Shown: piece after piece, positions 1 through 8,414 of the stretch
How positions within the stretch are numbered: position 1 is the stretch's first letter
How the letters are laid out: every line of letters begins with the position of its first letter
NCBI GenBank assembly: GCA_025353085.1
Contig: JANXRI010000085.1
Coordinates: 1 to 27,461 of the forward strand
Length of the DNA: 27,461 bases
DNA from: Betaproteobacteria bacterium
GTDB lineage: Bacteria > Pseudomonadota > Gammaproteobacteria > Burkholderiales > SG8-41
Reading direction: 5' to 3'
Notes under the pieces: model-generated
Told to the model about the DNA's origin: nothing
The model's database searches: none
What the model saw: only the letters and a program-made list of their open reading frames with translations
Position numbers and translations under genes: made by a program

Positions 1-1208
1 GCCATCTCGGCGGTATCGCGATCACGGATTTCGCCGACGAGGATGATGTCCGGGTCCTGACGCATCATCGAGCGGATGCCGTTGGCGAAATCCATTTTGA
101 CGGCTTCATTGACCGAAGTCTGCCGCATGAGGGTGAGCGGATACTCGACCGGATCCTCGAGCGTCATGATGTTGACCGTTTCGTCGTTCACCTGCGACAG
201 GAGCGAGTAGAGGGTGGTGGTCTTGCCACTGCCAGTCGGTCCGGTCACGATAAGTATCCCCTCCGGACGCGCGAGCATCAGGCCTAACCGCGTCAGAGTC
301 GTTGCCGGCAAATTCATTTTGTCCAGGCTGATAATCGATTTTTCGCGGTCGAGAATCCGCAGCACGATATTTTCGCCATGCACTGTTGGATGCGTCGATA
401 CGCGAAAGTCGATTGGCCGTCCGTTCAACGTCAGCGACAGCCGGCCGTCCTGCGGCGCGCGGGTTTCGGCGATGTTCATCTCGCTGATGACTTTGATGCG
501 AACCGTGATTCCGGGCAGATAGGTTTTATGCAAGCTTCGCACGGTCTCAAGGACGCCGTCGATGCGATAGCGTATGCGCAAAAATGCATATTCCGGTTCG
601 AAGTGAATGTCCGAGGCGCCGCGCTTGACGGCATCGACGAGCAACGCGTTGACAAGGCGTACCATCGGTTGCGTGTATTCGTTGCCGCCGGCGCCCAGGC
701 TTTGGTAATCGATTTCACCGGTTTCGATTTCCTGCAGGATGCCGTCGACCGATAGCTCGTGGCCGTAAAACTGGTCGATGTAATCCTCAAGCTGCGCTTC
801 GCCCGCGAGCTGCGTTTTGATTTCGATTGTCGGGCCAAGCGTCGCGCGCAACTGATCGAGCGCTACGACGTTGAAGATTTCCGTCGTCGCTATGCTCAGT
901 TGACGCTCGTTCGCGTCGTAAGCGATCGGTAATAGACGGTGCCGGCGCGCGAAATCCTGCGGTACTAATTTAAGGGCTTCTGGATCGGCCACAACCTGCG
1001 CGAGATCGATCGACTCCTGACCAACGGTGCGCGCCATGATGTCGCGAATTGCGGCTTCGGTGATGAAGCCGAGCCGCACCAGCTGGCGACCGATCGGAAT
1101 GTTGTTTTGCTTTTGTTCGGCGAGTGCGATGCCGAGTTGATCGGGCGTGACAAGTCCCTGCTGTACCAACAGTTCGCCTAAACGAAGCTTTTTGCGCTGT
1201 TCAGCCAT
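1..1208 (-). CDS. mshE: GspE/PulE-family pilus or type II secretion assembly ATPase, MshE-like (C-terminus cut by window edge)
   Basis: Hexameric cytoplasmic ATPase that powers pilus or pseudopilus assembly. About 402 residues are visible from the ATG at 1208; the family is usually near 570, so the C-terminal quarter lies beyond position 1. Residues 9-32 fit the MshEN cyclic-di-GMP motif (R9-L-G, G18, L25, L29, Q32), and after a five-residue spacer a second, more degenerate copy runs over 38-61. Residues of the N2/ATPase domain follow, with Walker A GPTGSGKT ending near 330 (Lys329) and a Walker B region reading ILVGEIRD near the edge. It is the last visible gene of a leftward cluster, 85 bp after the TPR gene. 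No Shine-Dalgarno is seen; the leader is A/T-rich with a run of seven A. A T2SS GspE is the alternative, but neighbours favour an MSHA-like system. Confidence 0.9.
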   Translation of the reverse strand, partial: MAEQRKKLRLGELLVQQGLVTPDQLGIALAEQKQNNIPIGRQLVRLGFITEAAIRDIMARTVGQESIDLAQVVADPEALKLVPQDFARRHRLLPIAYDANERQLSIATTEIFNVVALDQLRATLGPTIEIKTQLAGEAQLEDYIDQFYGHELSVDGILQEIETGEIDYQSLGAGGNEYTQPMVRLVNALLVDAVKRGASDIHFEPEYAFLRIRYRIDGVLETVRSLHKTYLPGITVRIKVISEMNIAETRAPQDGRLSLTLNGRPIDFRVSTHPTVHGENIVLRILDREKSIISLDKMNLPATTLTRLGLMLARPEGILIVTGPTGSGKTTTLYSLLSQVNDETVNIMTLEDPVEYPLTLMRQTSVNEAVKMDFANGIRSMMRQDPDIILVGEIRDRDTAEM

Positions 1209-1293
1209 TGAAATTTATTTTTTTAGCACCGGGATTGCACCGCATTGCGCTTTTTTCCGTCTGTCATGACGAAGCAGGCGTGCGTGGCAGTCG

Positions 1294-2580
1294 TTACTGC
1301 ACGACTTTTTCGAGTTTGTCGACGCGCCCCTGCGCCGCGTCTGGACTGAAATTGGCGTGGCCTTTTGCAGCAGCGAGGATCACTGCACGCCGATAAAATT
1401 CGAGCGCGGTCTTCGCCTGGCCAATGTGCTCGAGTGCAATCGCGAGGTTGTATGCGTAGTCTGGATTGTCCGGCTGCAGGTGGTGTGCCTGAAAAAACGC
1501 CTGCTGTGCGTCCGGCCAGCGCATTTGATCGACATAGGTATTACCCAGTGTGAAATACAAATATCCGGAAGACGCGTCACGCGATATCAATTGTTTGACG
1601 CGAGTCTCGGCAGACTGTGGATCGGCGCTGCCGACCATGCCGATGAGTCCTGCCTGAGCGAGACTGTTGCGCGGGTCGACTTCGATCACCTTGATGTAAT
1701 GCCTGGTCGATGTGTCGCGGTCGCCCTGCTGCGTAGCGATCGCCGCCAGTCCCAGCAACGCTTCGACATTGCGGGCGTCACTTTTTAAAAGTTGGTTATA
1801 GAGCCGCTGCGATGTTTCGAGATTGCCGGCGGCCAGCGCGTTATATGCTTCCGACAAAACAGGGTTCACGCTCGGAGGTGCAGCGCCTGCCGTGACCTTG
1901 ATCGTGTCGCGGGGCGTCGACCGACTTGCGACTATTGGCACCGCAGCCGATGCCGCAAAAGGCGCGCTCGTGGCAGCGGCGGCAACGACGGGCGCCGGCG
2001 CACTCAAATTTTCCTTGCCGGCCACTTGTTCGGTGGGCGGCAGCAGGGAGGTCAGTGACAACGGTGGCGGTGGTGCAATAAGTGCGGGGCCGACGCTGCC
2101 TCCCGGTAACGAGGTGGCGGGCGCTTGCGCTATGGGCGCGACCGGTGCCGGCCGCGGCGCTTGCGCGACAAACATACCCGGGTTCATCTGCATATAAACA
2201 TAACCGCCAAACCCGACCAGAAACAGCGCTGCAACCGTGCCAAACGTTATTAGCGGGCGGTCGCGGAGATAGGCGATTACATTGCCGCTCGGCTCTGCTT
2301 GACCTGCAGCGCGAATCATCGCGGCCGCTTCCAGCGAATCGCGCGATCCTGAAGGTATAGTTGATGGCCTGGCGGTCGTGTGCTCGCGTTGCGGGCCCAA
2401 GGTCGCGCGTTGAGCAGGGACAGGCTCGGCCGGCCGCGCAATGACCGGTTCAAGCGTCAGCTCGGAATTCGACTTAATGCCTGCATTCGGTTCGACCGCA
2501 TGGGTCGGCACCGCGGCTTCGCCATTTGCGTCTCCCCGGTCTTTCGCGGCCTTTTCCAGGGCCTTCATCAACAGGCTCAT
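1294..2580 (-). CDS. TPR-containing pilus biogenesis protein, MshN-like
   Basis: A 428-residue bitopic membrane protein. The N-terminus opens MSLLMKALEKA, which is typical of TPR proteins in betaproteobacterial MSHA/T2SS-like clusters. A disordered Pro/Ala-rich cytoplasmic part follows, then one membrane segment at about residues 110-131, a long Pro/Ala-rich periplasmic linker to about 235, and tetratricopeptide repeats from about 240 to the end. Repeat-like helices such as AYNALAAGNLETSQRLYNQL and YAYNLAIALEHIGQAKTALE are visible. The start overlaps the secretin stop in an ATGA arrangement (2577-2580), so translation is probably coupled. Its role is inferred from position as an inner-membrane link between the secretin and the assembly platform. 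The family assignment is good; the exact name MshN is by position only. Confidence 0.85.
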   Translation of the reverse strand: MSLLMKALEKAAKDRGDANGEAAVPTHAVEPNAGIKSNSELTLEPVIARPAEPVPAQRATLGPQREHTTARPSTIPSGSRDSLEAAAMIRAAGQAEPSGNVIAYLRDRPLITFGTVAALFLVGFGGYVYMQMNPGMFVAQAPRPAPVAPIAQAPATSLPGGSVGPALIAPPPPLSLTSLLPPTEQVAGKENLSAPAPVVAAAATSAPFAASAAVPIVASRSTPRDTIKVTAGAAPPSVNPVLSEAYNALAAGNLETSQRLYNQLLKSDARNVEALLGLAAIATQQGDRDTSTRHYIKVIEVDPRNSLAQAGLIGMVGSADPQSAETRVKQLISRDASSGYLYFTLGNTYVDQMRWPDAQQAFFQAHHLQPDNPDYAYNLAIALEHIGQAKTALEFYRRAVILAAAKGHANFSPDAAQGRVDKLEKVVQ

Positions 2581-4475
2581 TTGCGCGCGCCCGCCGTTTC
2601 ACCCGGGGCTGTTTCAGTAGGCGTCTGGTTCTGCTGTGGCAGGAAACGCTGGAAAAATTTTAGTTCGTCGTTGTCGAGCGATGGATTGGTGATTACCGTC
2701 GGGCGCAGGAAAATTACCAATTCAGTCTTGGTCACAGTGTCGTTTCGAAAGCCGAAAACTTCGCTGAATAGTCCAGTATTTGCGGGGTTGCCGACGCCAG
2801 GAACCGCGTTACGATTGTAATTGCCGCTGTCCTGCATCAGTCCGCCGAGGATCGCCGTTTGGCCGCTCATGAGCTGTAGCACAGATTCCATCTCGCGTTT
2901 TTGAAGTTGCGGAACCTTACTCACGACCCCTGCAGTGGCCAGCGCGGGGTTGGGATCATTTACGAAGCTTAATAGACGCGTAATGCTTGGCCGCACGCCA
3001 AGCATGACCTCTCCATTTTCGTTGATTTGCGGTGTTAAGCTCATCACGACACCAACTTCTACTGTCTGAGCAGTGGTAGTAAAGGTGGCTTGGGCGGCGC
3101 CTGCGGTGCCGCTCAAAAGAATGGCCGGTTTCGCGTCGATATTAAAGTAAACGAGATCGTCGACCACTTTCAGCAAAGCCGTTTGATTATTAAGCGCCAT
3201 CAGCTTTGGACTGGAAAGCACGCGCGCATTGCCGAACTGATTTAGCAGTTTGATCGATGCGGCAATGTTGCCGATGGAAGAGGTTGGGTTGGTGTAGCCG
3301 ATCGCGAAGGCGGGTGGCGTGCCAAGGTTTCCACCAATCAGGGATTGTTGGAGAGTAATACCGCCGCTGAGTGCAAGGCGACTCCAGTCGACACCGGCTT
3401 GATATTGGTCAGATAATGTGACTTCAACGATGGTCGCCTCGATCAATACTTGGCGTTGCGCCGCGTGTTGAACTTGGGTTAAGTATGCTTGAACCAGATT
3501 ATGTTGATACTCTGTCGCGCTTATCGTAATAGTGCCGGCAATCGGATTTACAATCACATCGTCGTTAACCTGAGACAGATTAGTTTGTGCAGATGCAGCT
3601 AAACGGATTGATGTATCTGCCGCTGCCGGCCCGCCCATTGGGGCTGAAGCGCCTCTTACGGATGCGGCCGCGGCTCTTGCGTCCGCGAGTCTAATTTCTT
3701 GCTCCCTACTAAATTGTGTGAGACGTTCTGTTCTTTCCTCCCGCGTTAGACGTACTGAAGACGCTACTATTCCACGAAGACTTGTTTCAAGCATCTTCCA
3801 GAAATCATTTGCACTGATTGTCGTAACAGAGGTTGTCGATAGCTGCTGAGACCCCGTGCTTCCCCCCTGCGCGCCGCCGGACTGGGCGCCGCTCCCTATT
3901 CGCCCCGCCACGCTAGTAATGGAGTTTGAATTTCGGGTCATGTTTACGTAATTGATGCGATACGTTTTTGAATAGGGCGTGTCGAGCATTACCTCGAGAG
4001 CATTGCCGGTCTGGCGATAACGCAAAGGTACTTGTCTGGAGAGACGATCGAGGATCGCCGGCAATGTCTCGTTGATCGCGTTCAGGCTGACCAACCCCTC
4101 GAGGCCAGGATGTATATCGATGTTTTGCTTGGTGTCGCGCGCGAGGGCGAACAGCAATTCTTTAACCGGGACTTCGTTGACGACGACGCTGTATGTCGGC
4201 GCCTTAACGGACGGTCTTGGCGGTGGCACGAAATCGCTGATGCGCGCGGGCTGAGGGACGTCAGCAAGCGACGGCTTGGATGTCGGCGTTGTGACGTGAC
4301 CTTCCGATTGCGGCATCACCGAACGCTTGTAGCACCCCGTCAGGGCAAGGGAAATGAGTGTATAGGCGAGCGCTAGATGCAAGAGTTGTCCGGGCCCGCG
4401 CGCTCGGGCGCCTGCGCCTCGATTGGCGTCAAAACCGTTCTGAATGCGCTTGCCGGAAGCCGAGATTGAAAACAT
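2577..4475 (-). CDS. mshL: Outer-membrane secretin lipoprotein, MshL-type
   Basis: Forms the outer-membrane pore for the pilus. With the ATG at 4475 it has 632 residues. An upstream in-frame GTG at 4505 would add ten, but the 4475 ATG is preceded by a clear AGGGGAT about six bases away (4482-4488 on the opposite strand), so I prefer it. There is a basic n-region, a hydrophobic segment and a lipobox LTGC with Cys48. A secretin N-terminal (STN-like) domain covers about 75-170, and a Ser/Gly-rich linker lies near 190. A charged helical stretch spans about 226-296, an N1-like domain follows, and the secretin core starts near 400 with features such as VLSSPKLMALNNQTA, SKVPQLQKREMESVL and LVIFLRPTVI close to the end. 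The stop overlaps the TPR gene start. DNA of the 3400-3900 stretch is visibly less GC-rich than its surroundings. Confidence 0.9.
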   Translation of the reverse strand: MFSISASGKRIQNGFDANRGAGARARGPGQLLHLALAYTLISLALTGCYKRSVMPQSEGHVTTPTSKPSLADVPQPARISDFVPPPRPSVKAPTYSVVVNEVPVKELLFALARDTKQNIDIHPGLEGLVSLNAINETLPAILDRLSRQVPLRYRQTGNALEVMLDTPYSKTYRINYVNMTRNSNSITSVAGRIGSGAQSGGAQGGSTGSQQLSTTSVTTISANDFWKMLETSLRGIVASSVRLTREERTERLTQFSREQEIRLADARAAAASVRGASAPMGGPAAADTSIRLAASAQTNLSQVNDDVIVNPIAGTITISATEYQHNLVQAYLTQVQHAAQRQVLIEATIVEVTLSDQYQAGVDWSRLALSGGITLQQSLIGGNLGTPPAFAIGYTNPTSSIGNIAASIKLLNQFGNARVLSSPKLMALNNQTALLKVVDDLVYFNIDAKPAILLSGTAGAAQATFTTTAQTVEVGVVMSLTPQINENGEVMLGVRPSITRLLSFVNDPNPALATAGVVSKVPQLQKREMESVLQLMSGQTAILGGLMQDSGNYNRNAVPGVGNPANTGLFSEVFGFRNDTVTKTELVIFLRPTVITNPSLDNDELKFFQRFLPQQNQTPTETAPGETAGARK

Positions 4476-4481
4476 GGTGCT

Positions 4482-4488
4482 ATCCCCT
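4482..4488 (-). promoter_or_regulatory. Ribosome binding site that decides the mshL start
   Basis: On the minus strand the sequence AGGGGAT ends about six bases before the ATG at 4475. The longer alternative start, GTG at 4505, has only a weak GGCGGC upstream. This supports the shorter secretin precursor. Confidence 0.55.
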
Positions 4489-4532
4489 GTGAAAGCCAAC
4501 GTCACGTGCCGCCAACCGCGACCGCGCTCGTG

Positions 4533-6062
4533 TCAGGAGGACTGGTGCTGAGCGATCTCGGTGCGAATTCCCTGCATCGTCCGTAACACGGGTTTGTACG
4601 TCTTCAAAATCGCCGGTAATCTTGCCAGCGCTGCTTGCGCGGCTTGGCGATCATTGAAAGAACCGTACAGCACCGTAAGCGACGGGTTTTGTTTTGCAAT
4701 GGTACGGTACACAAAAATGTCATTAATATCAATATATTTGCGAATGACATTCAGGTGATGCTTTAGCTGGGCAGGGTTATCAGCACCGAGTAATTGGATG
4801 CTATAGGCGTTTTTGCTCGGCTGTGCCAGCCAACTTTTAGTCGCGGCGATGCGGCCTTCGACTTCATCCTTGGTATCAGCCGGGGATAGTGAGTCAGCAC
4901 GTGCTATCACGGCCTGCATTGCTGGGAGCAGGGTCGCAGGAGACTCAGGGGCTTTGGGGGCCTCGATCGCGGCCGGGACCGCAGGGATAGGAGCCGCAGT
5001 CGTACCCGGCGGATCGACCGGTAATATTGGCCGCCTGGACTCGTCGCCGGAGGGTATCGGCGGCGCGGTCGTTGGTGTGGTTTCCGCCACAAGCGGCGGG
5101 GAGATGCGTGTCACCGGGGCTGGCTCCCGTGGCACCGGGCCATTGGCTTGGTAACCCGCAAATAACGCGTAAAGCGCCATCCCGAGCCCCGCCCCGATTC
5201 CAAACAAAAGTATTGCAAGTCCCATACGCAGTCTCGGCAGCGGCGCCTCATAACGGCTGAATTCGCTGTCGCGCACGGCCGCTTTAACGTGCTTGATCCG
5301 GACCGTGTGCGTGTTTTCGGCAAACGCTGCGAGCAGCGCCTTGTCCGCGATCAGGTTAATTCGCCGCGTCAACCCGCCCGACGACTTGGTGATCGTACTG
5401 ACGATCGACGCCGGGAAGAGATCAGGGCCCCGATAGCCGGCCGCGCGCAACCGGAAGTTCAAGTAATCGCGAATCTCATCGGACTTTAACGGGCTCAGCC
5501 GAAAACTGTGCGTGATGCGTTCGCGCAGCTGGCGGATTTGGGGCTGGCGCAGATTTTCGTCGAGCTCGGGCTGGCCGAATAAAACAATCTGCAGCAATTT
5601 GCTGTGCGCGGTTTCCAGGTTGGACAGCAAGCGGATCTCTTCGAGCGTCGCAATCGGCATGCTTTGCGATTCCTCGACGAACATCACGACCTGCTTGCCC
5701 GCGGCATGACGCTCGAGCAGGTGCATGTTAAGCATTTGCATCAAGTCGAGATGGCTCGCATCGCGCGCAGGCTTGAGATGCAGCTCCTGCGCTATCGCAT
5801 GCAATATCTCCTCGGGCGACACGCTGGGATTTGCGAGGTAAACACTTTCGATGTTGGCCGGCAATCGCGCCTGCATCATGCTGCACAACATCGTTTTACC
5901 GCTGCCGACTTCACCGGTTACCTTGATGATGCCTTCGCCCTGGCTGATCGCGTAGAGCAGCGCCTCAAGGATCGGCCCTCGATTGCCGCCGCCAAAAAAG
6001 AACTCGGTATTCGGCGTGATGCGAAACGGCGGCTGCGTCAGTCCGAAATGGTTGTAATACAT
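4533..6062 (-). CDS. ExeA/MshM-type AAA ATPase with transmembrane segment and C-terminal SPOR (DamX-like) domain
   Basis: A 509-residue protein. It opens with MYYNHFGLTQPPF, the usual start of ExeA/MshM ATPases. Walker A GEVGSGKT is near residues 50-57 and the Walker B strand reads VVMFVEES, with Glu-Glu in place of the usual Asp-Glu. An FGQPEL sensor-type segment follows. One membrane helix lies near 285-306. A periplasmic Pro/Thr/Ala-rich linker leads to a C-terminal domain (about 415-505) resembling the DamX SPOR fold, with NAYSIQLLG, a VLYGSF strand and RLPAILKTYKPVLR. SPOR domains bind peptidoglycan stripped of stem peptides. The gene lies between the regulator and the secretin, so the natural role is passage or anchoring of the pilus machine through the cell wall. 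DamX itself has a related layout, so a division role is an alternative. Confidence 0.85.
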   Translation of the reverse strand: MYYNHFGLTQPPFRITPNTEFFFGGGNRGPILEALLYAISQGEGIIKVTGEVGSGKTMLCSMMQARLPANIESVYLANPSVSPEEILHAIAQELHLKPARDASHLDLMQMLNMHLLERHAAGKQVVMFVEESQSMPIATLEEIRLLSNLETAHSKLLQIVLFGQPELDENLRQPQIRQLRERITHSFRLSPLKSDEIRDYLNFRLRAAGYRGPDLFPASIVSTITKSSGGLTRRINLIADKALLAAFAENTHTVRIKHVKAAVRDSEFSRYEAPLPRLRMGLAILLFGIGAGLGMALYALFAGYQANGPVPREPAPVTRISPPLVAETTPTTAPPIPSGDESRRPILPVDPPGTTAAPIPAVPAAIEAPKAPESPATLLPAMQAVIARADSLSPADTKDEVEGRIAATKSWLAQPSKNAYSIQLLGADNPAQLKHHLNVIRKYIDINDIFVYRTIAKQNPSLTVLYGSFNDRQAAQAALARLPAILKTYKPVLRTMQGIRTEIAQHQSS

Positions 6063-6127
6063 CTGTATGGTTGCCTATTCGCTAGCGTGTCCCGGTGACG
6101 GCGTCTCAACGTGGACCGCGCTTGCCG

Positions 6128-7582
6128 CTATTCTGGAGTGGCCGCGCGTTGCTCGTCCGGGCTGCCGTAATTTTGCATGCGGCTATATAGCGTAGTGCGA
6201 TGAATGCCAAGCAGCTTCGCGGCTTGCGACAGATTGCCCTGCGTGATCAGCAAAGCGGCTTCGACATAGCCTTTTTCCCACTGTTGCACCGTGAGATCCA
6301 GGTTGAAGTTTTTTTGCATTTGCAGATGTTTTTTTGCGGCTTCGAGTATCGACTTGAAATCCTGGCCAAGCGGCAGGCCAGGCAAATCGAGCTGCATGCT
6401 TTCCATGTCGAGCTCAACTTGCAATTGTTCGGCGTTGACCGCCTGCCCCGCGTGCTTCGTGATAAGGCGGATGACGATGTTGCGCAATTCGCGCACATTA
6501 CCGGGGAAACTGTAGTCGAGCCAAAGCGCCAGTGCATGGGCGTCAAAATCAAACATCTTGACGGCTGCCTGCCGCGAATAAAATTCACGAAAGTGATCAA
6601 GCAGCATGCGTTTGTCTTCACCCAGCTCGCGCAGCGGCGGCACATCGATGGTAAAAACCGACAGGCGGTGATAGAGGTCGGCACGAAACCGGCCGTTGCG
6701 GATTTCCTGCCGCATGTCACGATTGGTGGCGGCGATGACTCGCGCATTGCTGATGCGGCTCTGGGTTTCTCCCACGCGCTGATATTCGCCGTTTTCAAGC
6801 ACGCGCAGCAATTTTGCCTGAAGCTCAAGGGGCAACTCGCCGATCTCATCCAGGAATAGCGTGCTTTCCTTCGCATCCTCGAAATACCCTGAACGCGAAG
6901 TCGTCGCGCCGGTAAACGCGCCTTTGCTATATCCGAATAAAGTGGGCTCGACCAGGTTTGGCGAGATAGCCGCGCAATTTAAGGCAAGGAAGGGTTTTGC
7001 AGCGCGGGTGCTCTGGCTATGCAAGGCCAACGCGATCAGTTCCTTGCCGCTGCCGGACTCGCCTTCAATCAAAACGGGAAACGGTGCATTTGCGTATTGC
7101 GTGATTTGCTGGCGCAGCTTATCGATCGGCAAACTTTTACCGATTAATCCGGCACCGCCGCCGGCCTGGGCGGTCAATTCCGCATCGCGTATCTGCAGCG
7201 CGTTCTGCAGGAGCGTCTTGATTTTCTCAGGCTCACACGGCTTGGCAATAAATTCGATGGCGCCCAGCGTGCGGGCATGCCTCGCATTCGTTTCTTCGTT
7301 TTGCCCCGATAGCACCATTATCTTGATGCTCGGCGAGTAGGCGATCAGTTCATTGATCAGCTTAAAACCTTCATCGGGACGATGCGGCGTGGGCGGCAGC
7401 CCGAGATCGATCAGCGCGAGTTGCGGCGGAGTATCGAGTTGACGCAGCAAACTTTTGACTTGCGCGCGGGATTCGGCCACGTAGACGTTGAAATCACGGC
7501 TCAGAACGAAGTTCAACGTGTCGCTGATCAATGGATCGTCATCGACGATCAGCAAATCCGGCTTGACTTGTGATGATTCCAA
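6128..7582 (-). CDS. Sigma-54-dependent response regulator (NtrC family), TTG start
   Basis: A 484-residue transcriptional activator. The receiver domain (1-125) has acidic residues D14-D16, the phosphoacceptor D59 in LALIDLGLPP, S92 and K114. The AAA+ domain follows, with Walker A GESGSGKE at 174-181 and the sigma-54 contact loop GAFTGA at 221-226, then a LFLDEIGELP Walker B segment. The C-terminus carries a Fis-type helix-turn-helix around LSQAAKLLGIHRTTLYSRM. The only upstream start in frame is TTG at 7582, preceded by AAGGGGG on the minus strand. No histidine kinase is present in the window. It lies 35 bp after the ABC ATPase gene and 65 bp before the AAA-SPOR gene, so it probably controls the pilus cluster; this is inference. 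The PEP-CTERM regulator PrsR is a related possibility, but the sequence reads as a generic NtrC-type protein. Confidence 0.9.
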   Translation of the reverse strand: MESSQVKPDLLIVDDDPLISDTLNFVLSRDFNVYVAESRAQVKSLLRQLDTPPQLALIDLGLPPTPHRPDEGFKLINELIAYSPSIKIMVLSGQNEETNARHARTLGAIEFIAKPCEPEKIKTLLQNALQIRDAELTAQAGGGAGLIGKSLPIDKLRQQITQYANAPFPVLIEGESGSGKELIALALHSQSTRAAKPFLALNCAAISPNLVEPTLFGYSKGAFTGATTSRSGYFEDAKESTLFLDEIGELPLELQAKLLRVLENGEYQRVGETQSRISNARVIAATNRDMRQEIRNGRFRADLYHRLSVFTIDVPPLRELGEDKRMLLDHFREFYSRQAAVKMFDFDAHALALWLDYSFPGNVRELRNIVIRLITKHAGQAVNAEQLQVELDMESMQLDLPGLPLGQDFKSILEAAKKHLQMQKNFNLDLTVQQWEKGYVEAALLITQGNLSQAAKLLGIHRTTLYSRMQNYGSPDEQRAATPE

Positions 7583-7617
7583 AGAGCCCCCTTAACTGGC
7601 TATTCTGCCAGATAGTT

Positions 7618-8385
7618 TTATCGGCTGATAGCCGTTATTGACGAGTCTTCCTCACCCGGCTGCGCGATGTCATCGATACAGCGCAAAAATGCTTGCTCAA
7701 GGTTGTTGCCGTCGTATTGCGCGCATAGCGCGGACGGCGTGCCCGCAAATCTCAGGGAGCCATCATGGATGACGGCCACGCGGTCGCACAGTTCTGCGAC
7801 GTCGGCGAGCGCGTGAGACGTGAAAAACACCGTGCATGACCGCCGCTTCAATTCTTGCAAACGCGCTTTGAGCAGCGCGTGCGCTTTCGGATCCAGCCCG
7901 CTCGCGGGCTCGTCGAGTATGTAAAGGTCCTTACGCGAGAGCAGGCAGGCCGCGAGCCCCAGTTTTTGCGTCATGCCTTTCGAGTACGCGCGCACAGGCA
8001 ACTTGAGCGCGCTCACGTCCAGATCGAACGAACGCAACATGTGCTCAGCTTCGCCACGCTCGTAAGGTGTCGATTGCATGTCCAGCACGTAGCGAATGAA
8101 GTCTTCGCCCGTCAGATAATAAGGCGGGTTGAAGCGCTCGGGCAAAAAAGCCAGGCGCCGGCGCGCCGCCGTCAGATGGTGGGGCGTGCCAAAAATATCG
8201 ATCGTGCCGCCCGCGAGATTGCAGAAATCGAGCAGGCATTTGAGCAACGTCGTCTTGCCGGCGCCGTTGACGCCGACCAACCCGAAAAATTCGCCGCTTT
8301 GAACCTCAAACGTCACACCGCGCAGCGCTTGCGCACGGCCATAGTTTTTGGCCACACCGGCAAAGTGCAACGCAGTTTCGGTCAT
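7618..8385 (-). CDS. ABC transporter ATP-binding protein (ABC-2/CcmA-like), no permease nearby
   Basis: A 255-residue nucleotide-binding subunit. Walker A GVNGAGKTT is at 38-46, an unusual signature YSKGM is at 134-138 in place of LSGGQ, Walker B LYILDEP is at 154-160, and the D-loop and switch His (FFTSHAL) follow. The C-terminal tail is about 40 residues. This signature variant is common in ABC-2-type exporters with gliding- or copper-type (GldA/NosF/CcmA) ATPases. Such proteins need an integral membrane partner, and none is encoded in the window. The gene is the first of the leftward run and is divergent from mlaF across 165 bp. Substrate cannot be inferred. Confidence 0.85.
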   Translation of the reverse strand: MTETALHFAGVAKNYGRAQALRGVTFEVQSGEFFGLVGVNGAGKTTLLKCLLDFCNLAGGTIDIFGTPHHLTAARRRLAFLPERFNPPYYLTGEDFIRYVLDMQSTPYERGEAEHMLRSFDLDVSALKLPVRAYSKGMTQKLGLAACLLSRKDLYILDEPASGLDPKAHALLKARLQELKRRSCTVFFTSHALADVAELCDRVAVIHDGSLRFAGTPSALCAQYDGNNLEQAFLRCIDDIAQPGEEDSSITAISR

Positions 8386-8414
8386 GGCTAAGGATCAAGG
8401 TGCACGCGTTGGAA

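Noticed and set aside
4490..4530. Sigma-54 -24/-12 promoter on the minus strand before mshL
   Set aside because: CGGCAC and TTGG are visible but the GG-to-GC spacing is wrong, and TTGG is not TTGC. Similar tries at 1209-1293 and 8386-8420 also failed on spacing.
7590..7620. Hairpin CTGGC/GCCAG between the ABC gene and the regulator as a terminator
   Set aside because: The stem is only five pairs, and on the transcribed minus strand it is followed by TTAAGGGGG rather than a T run.
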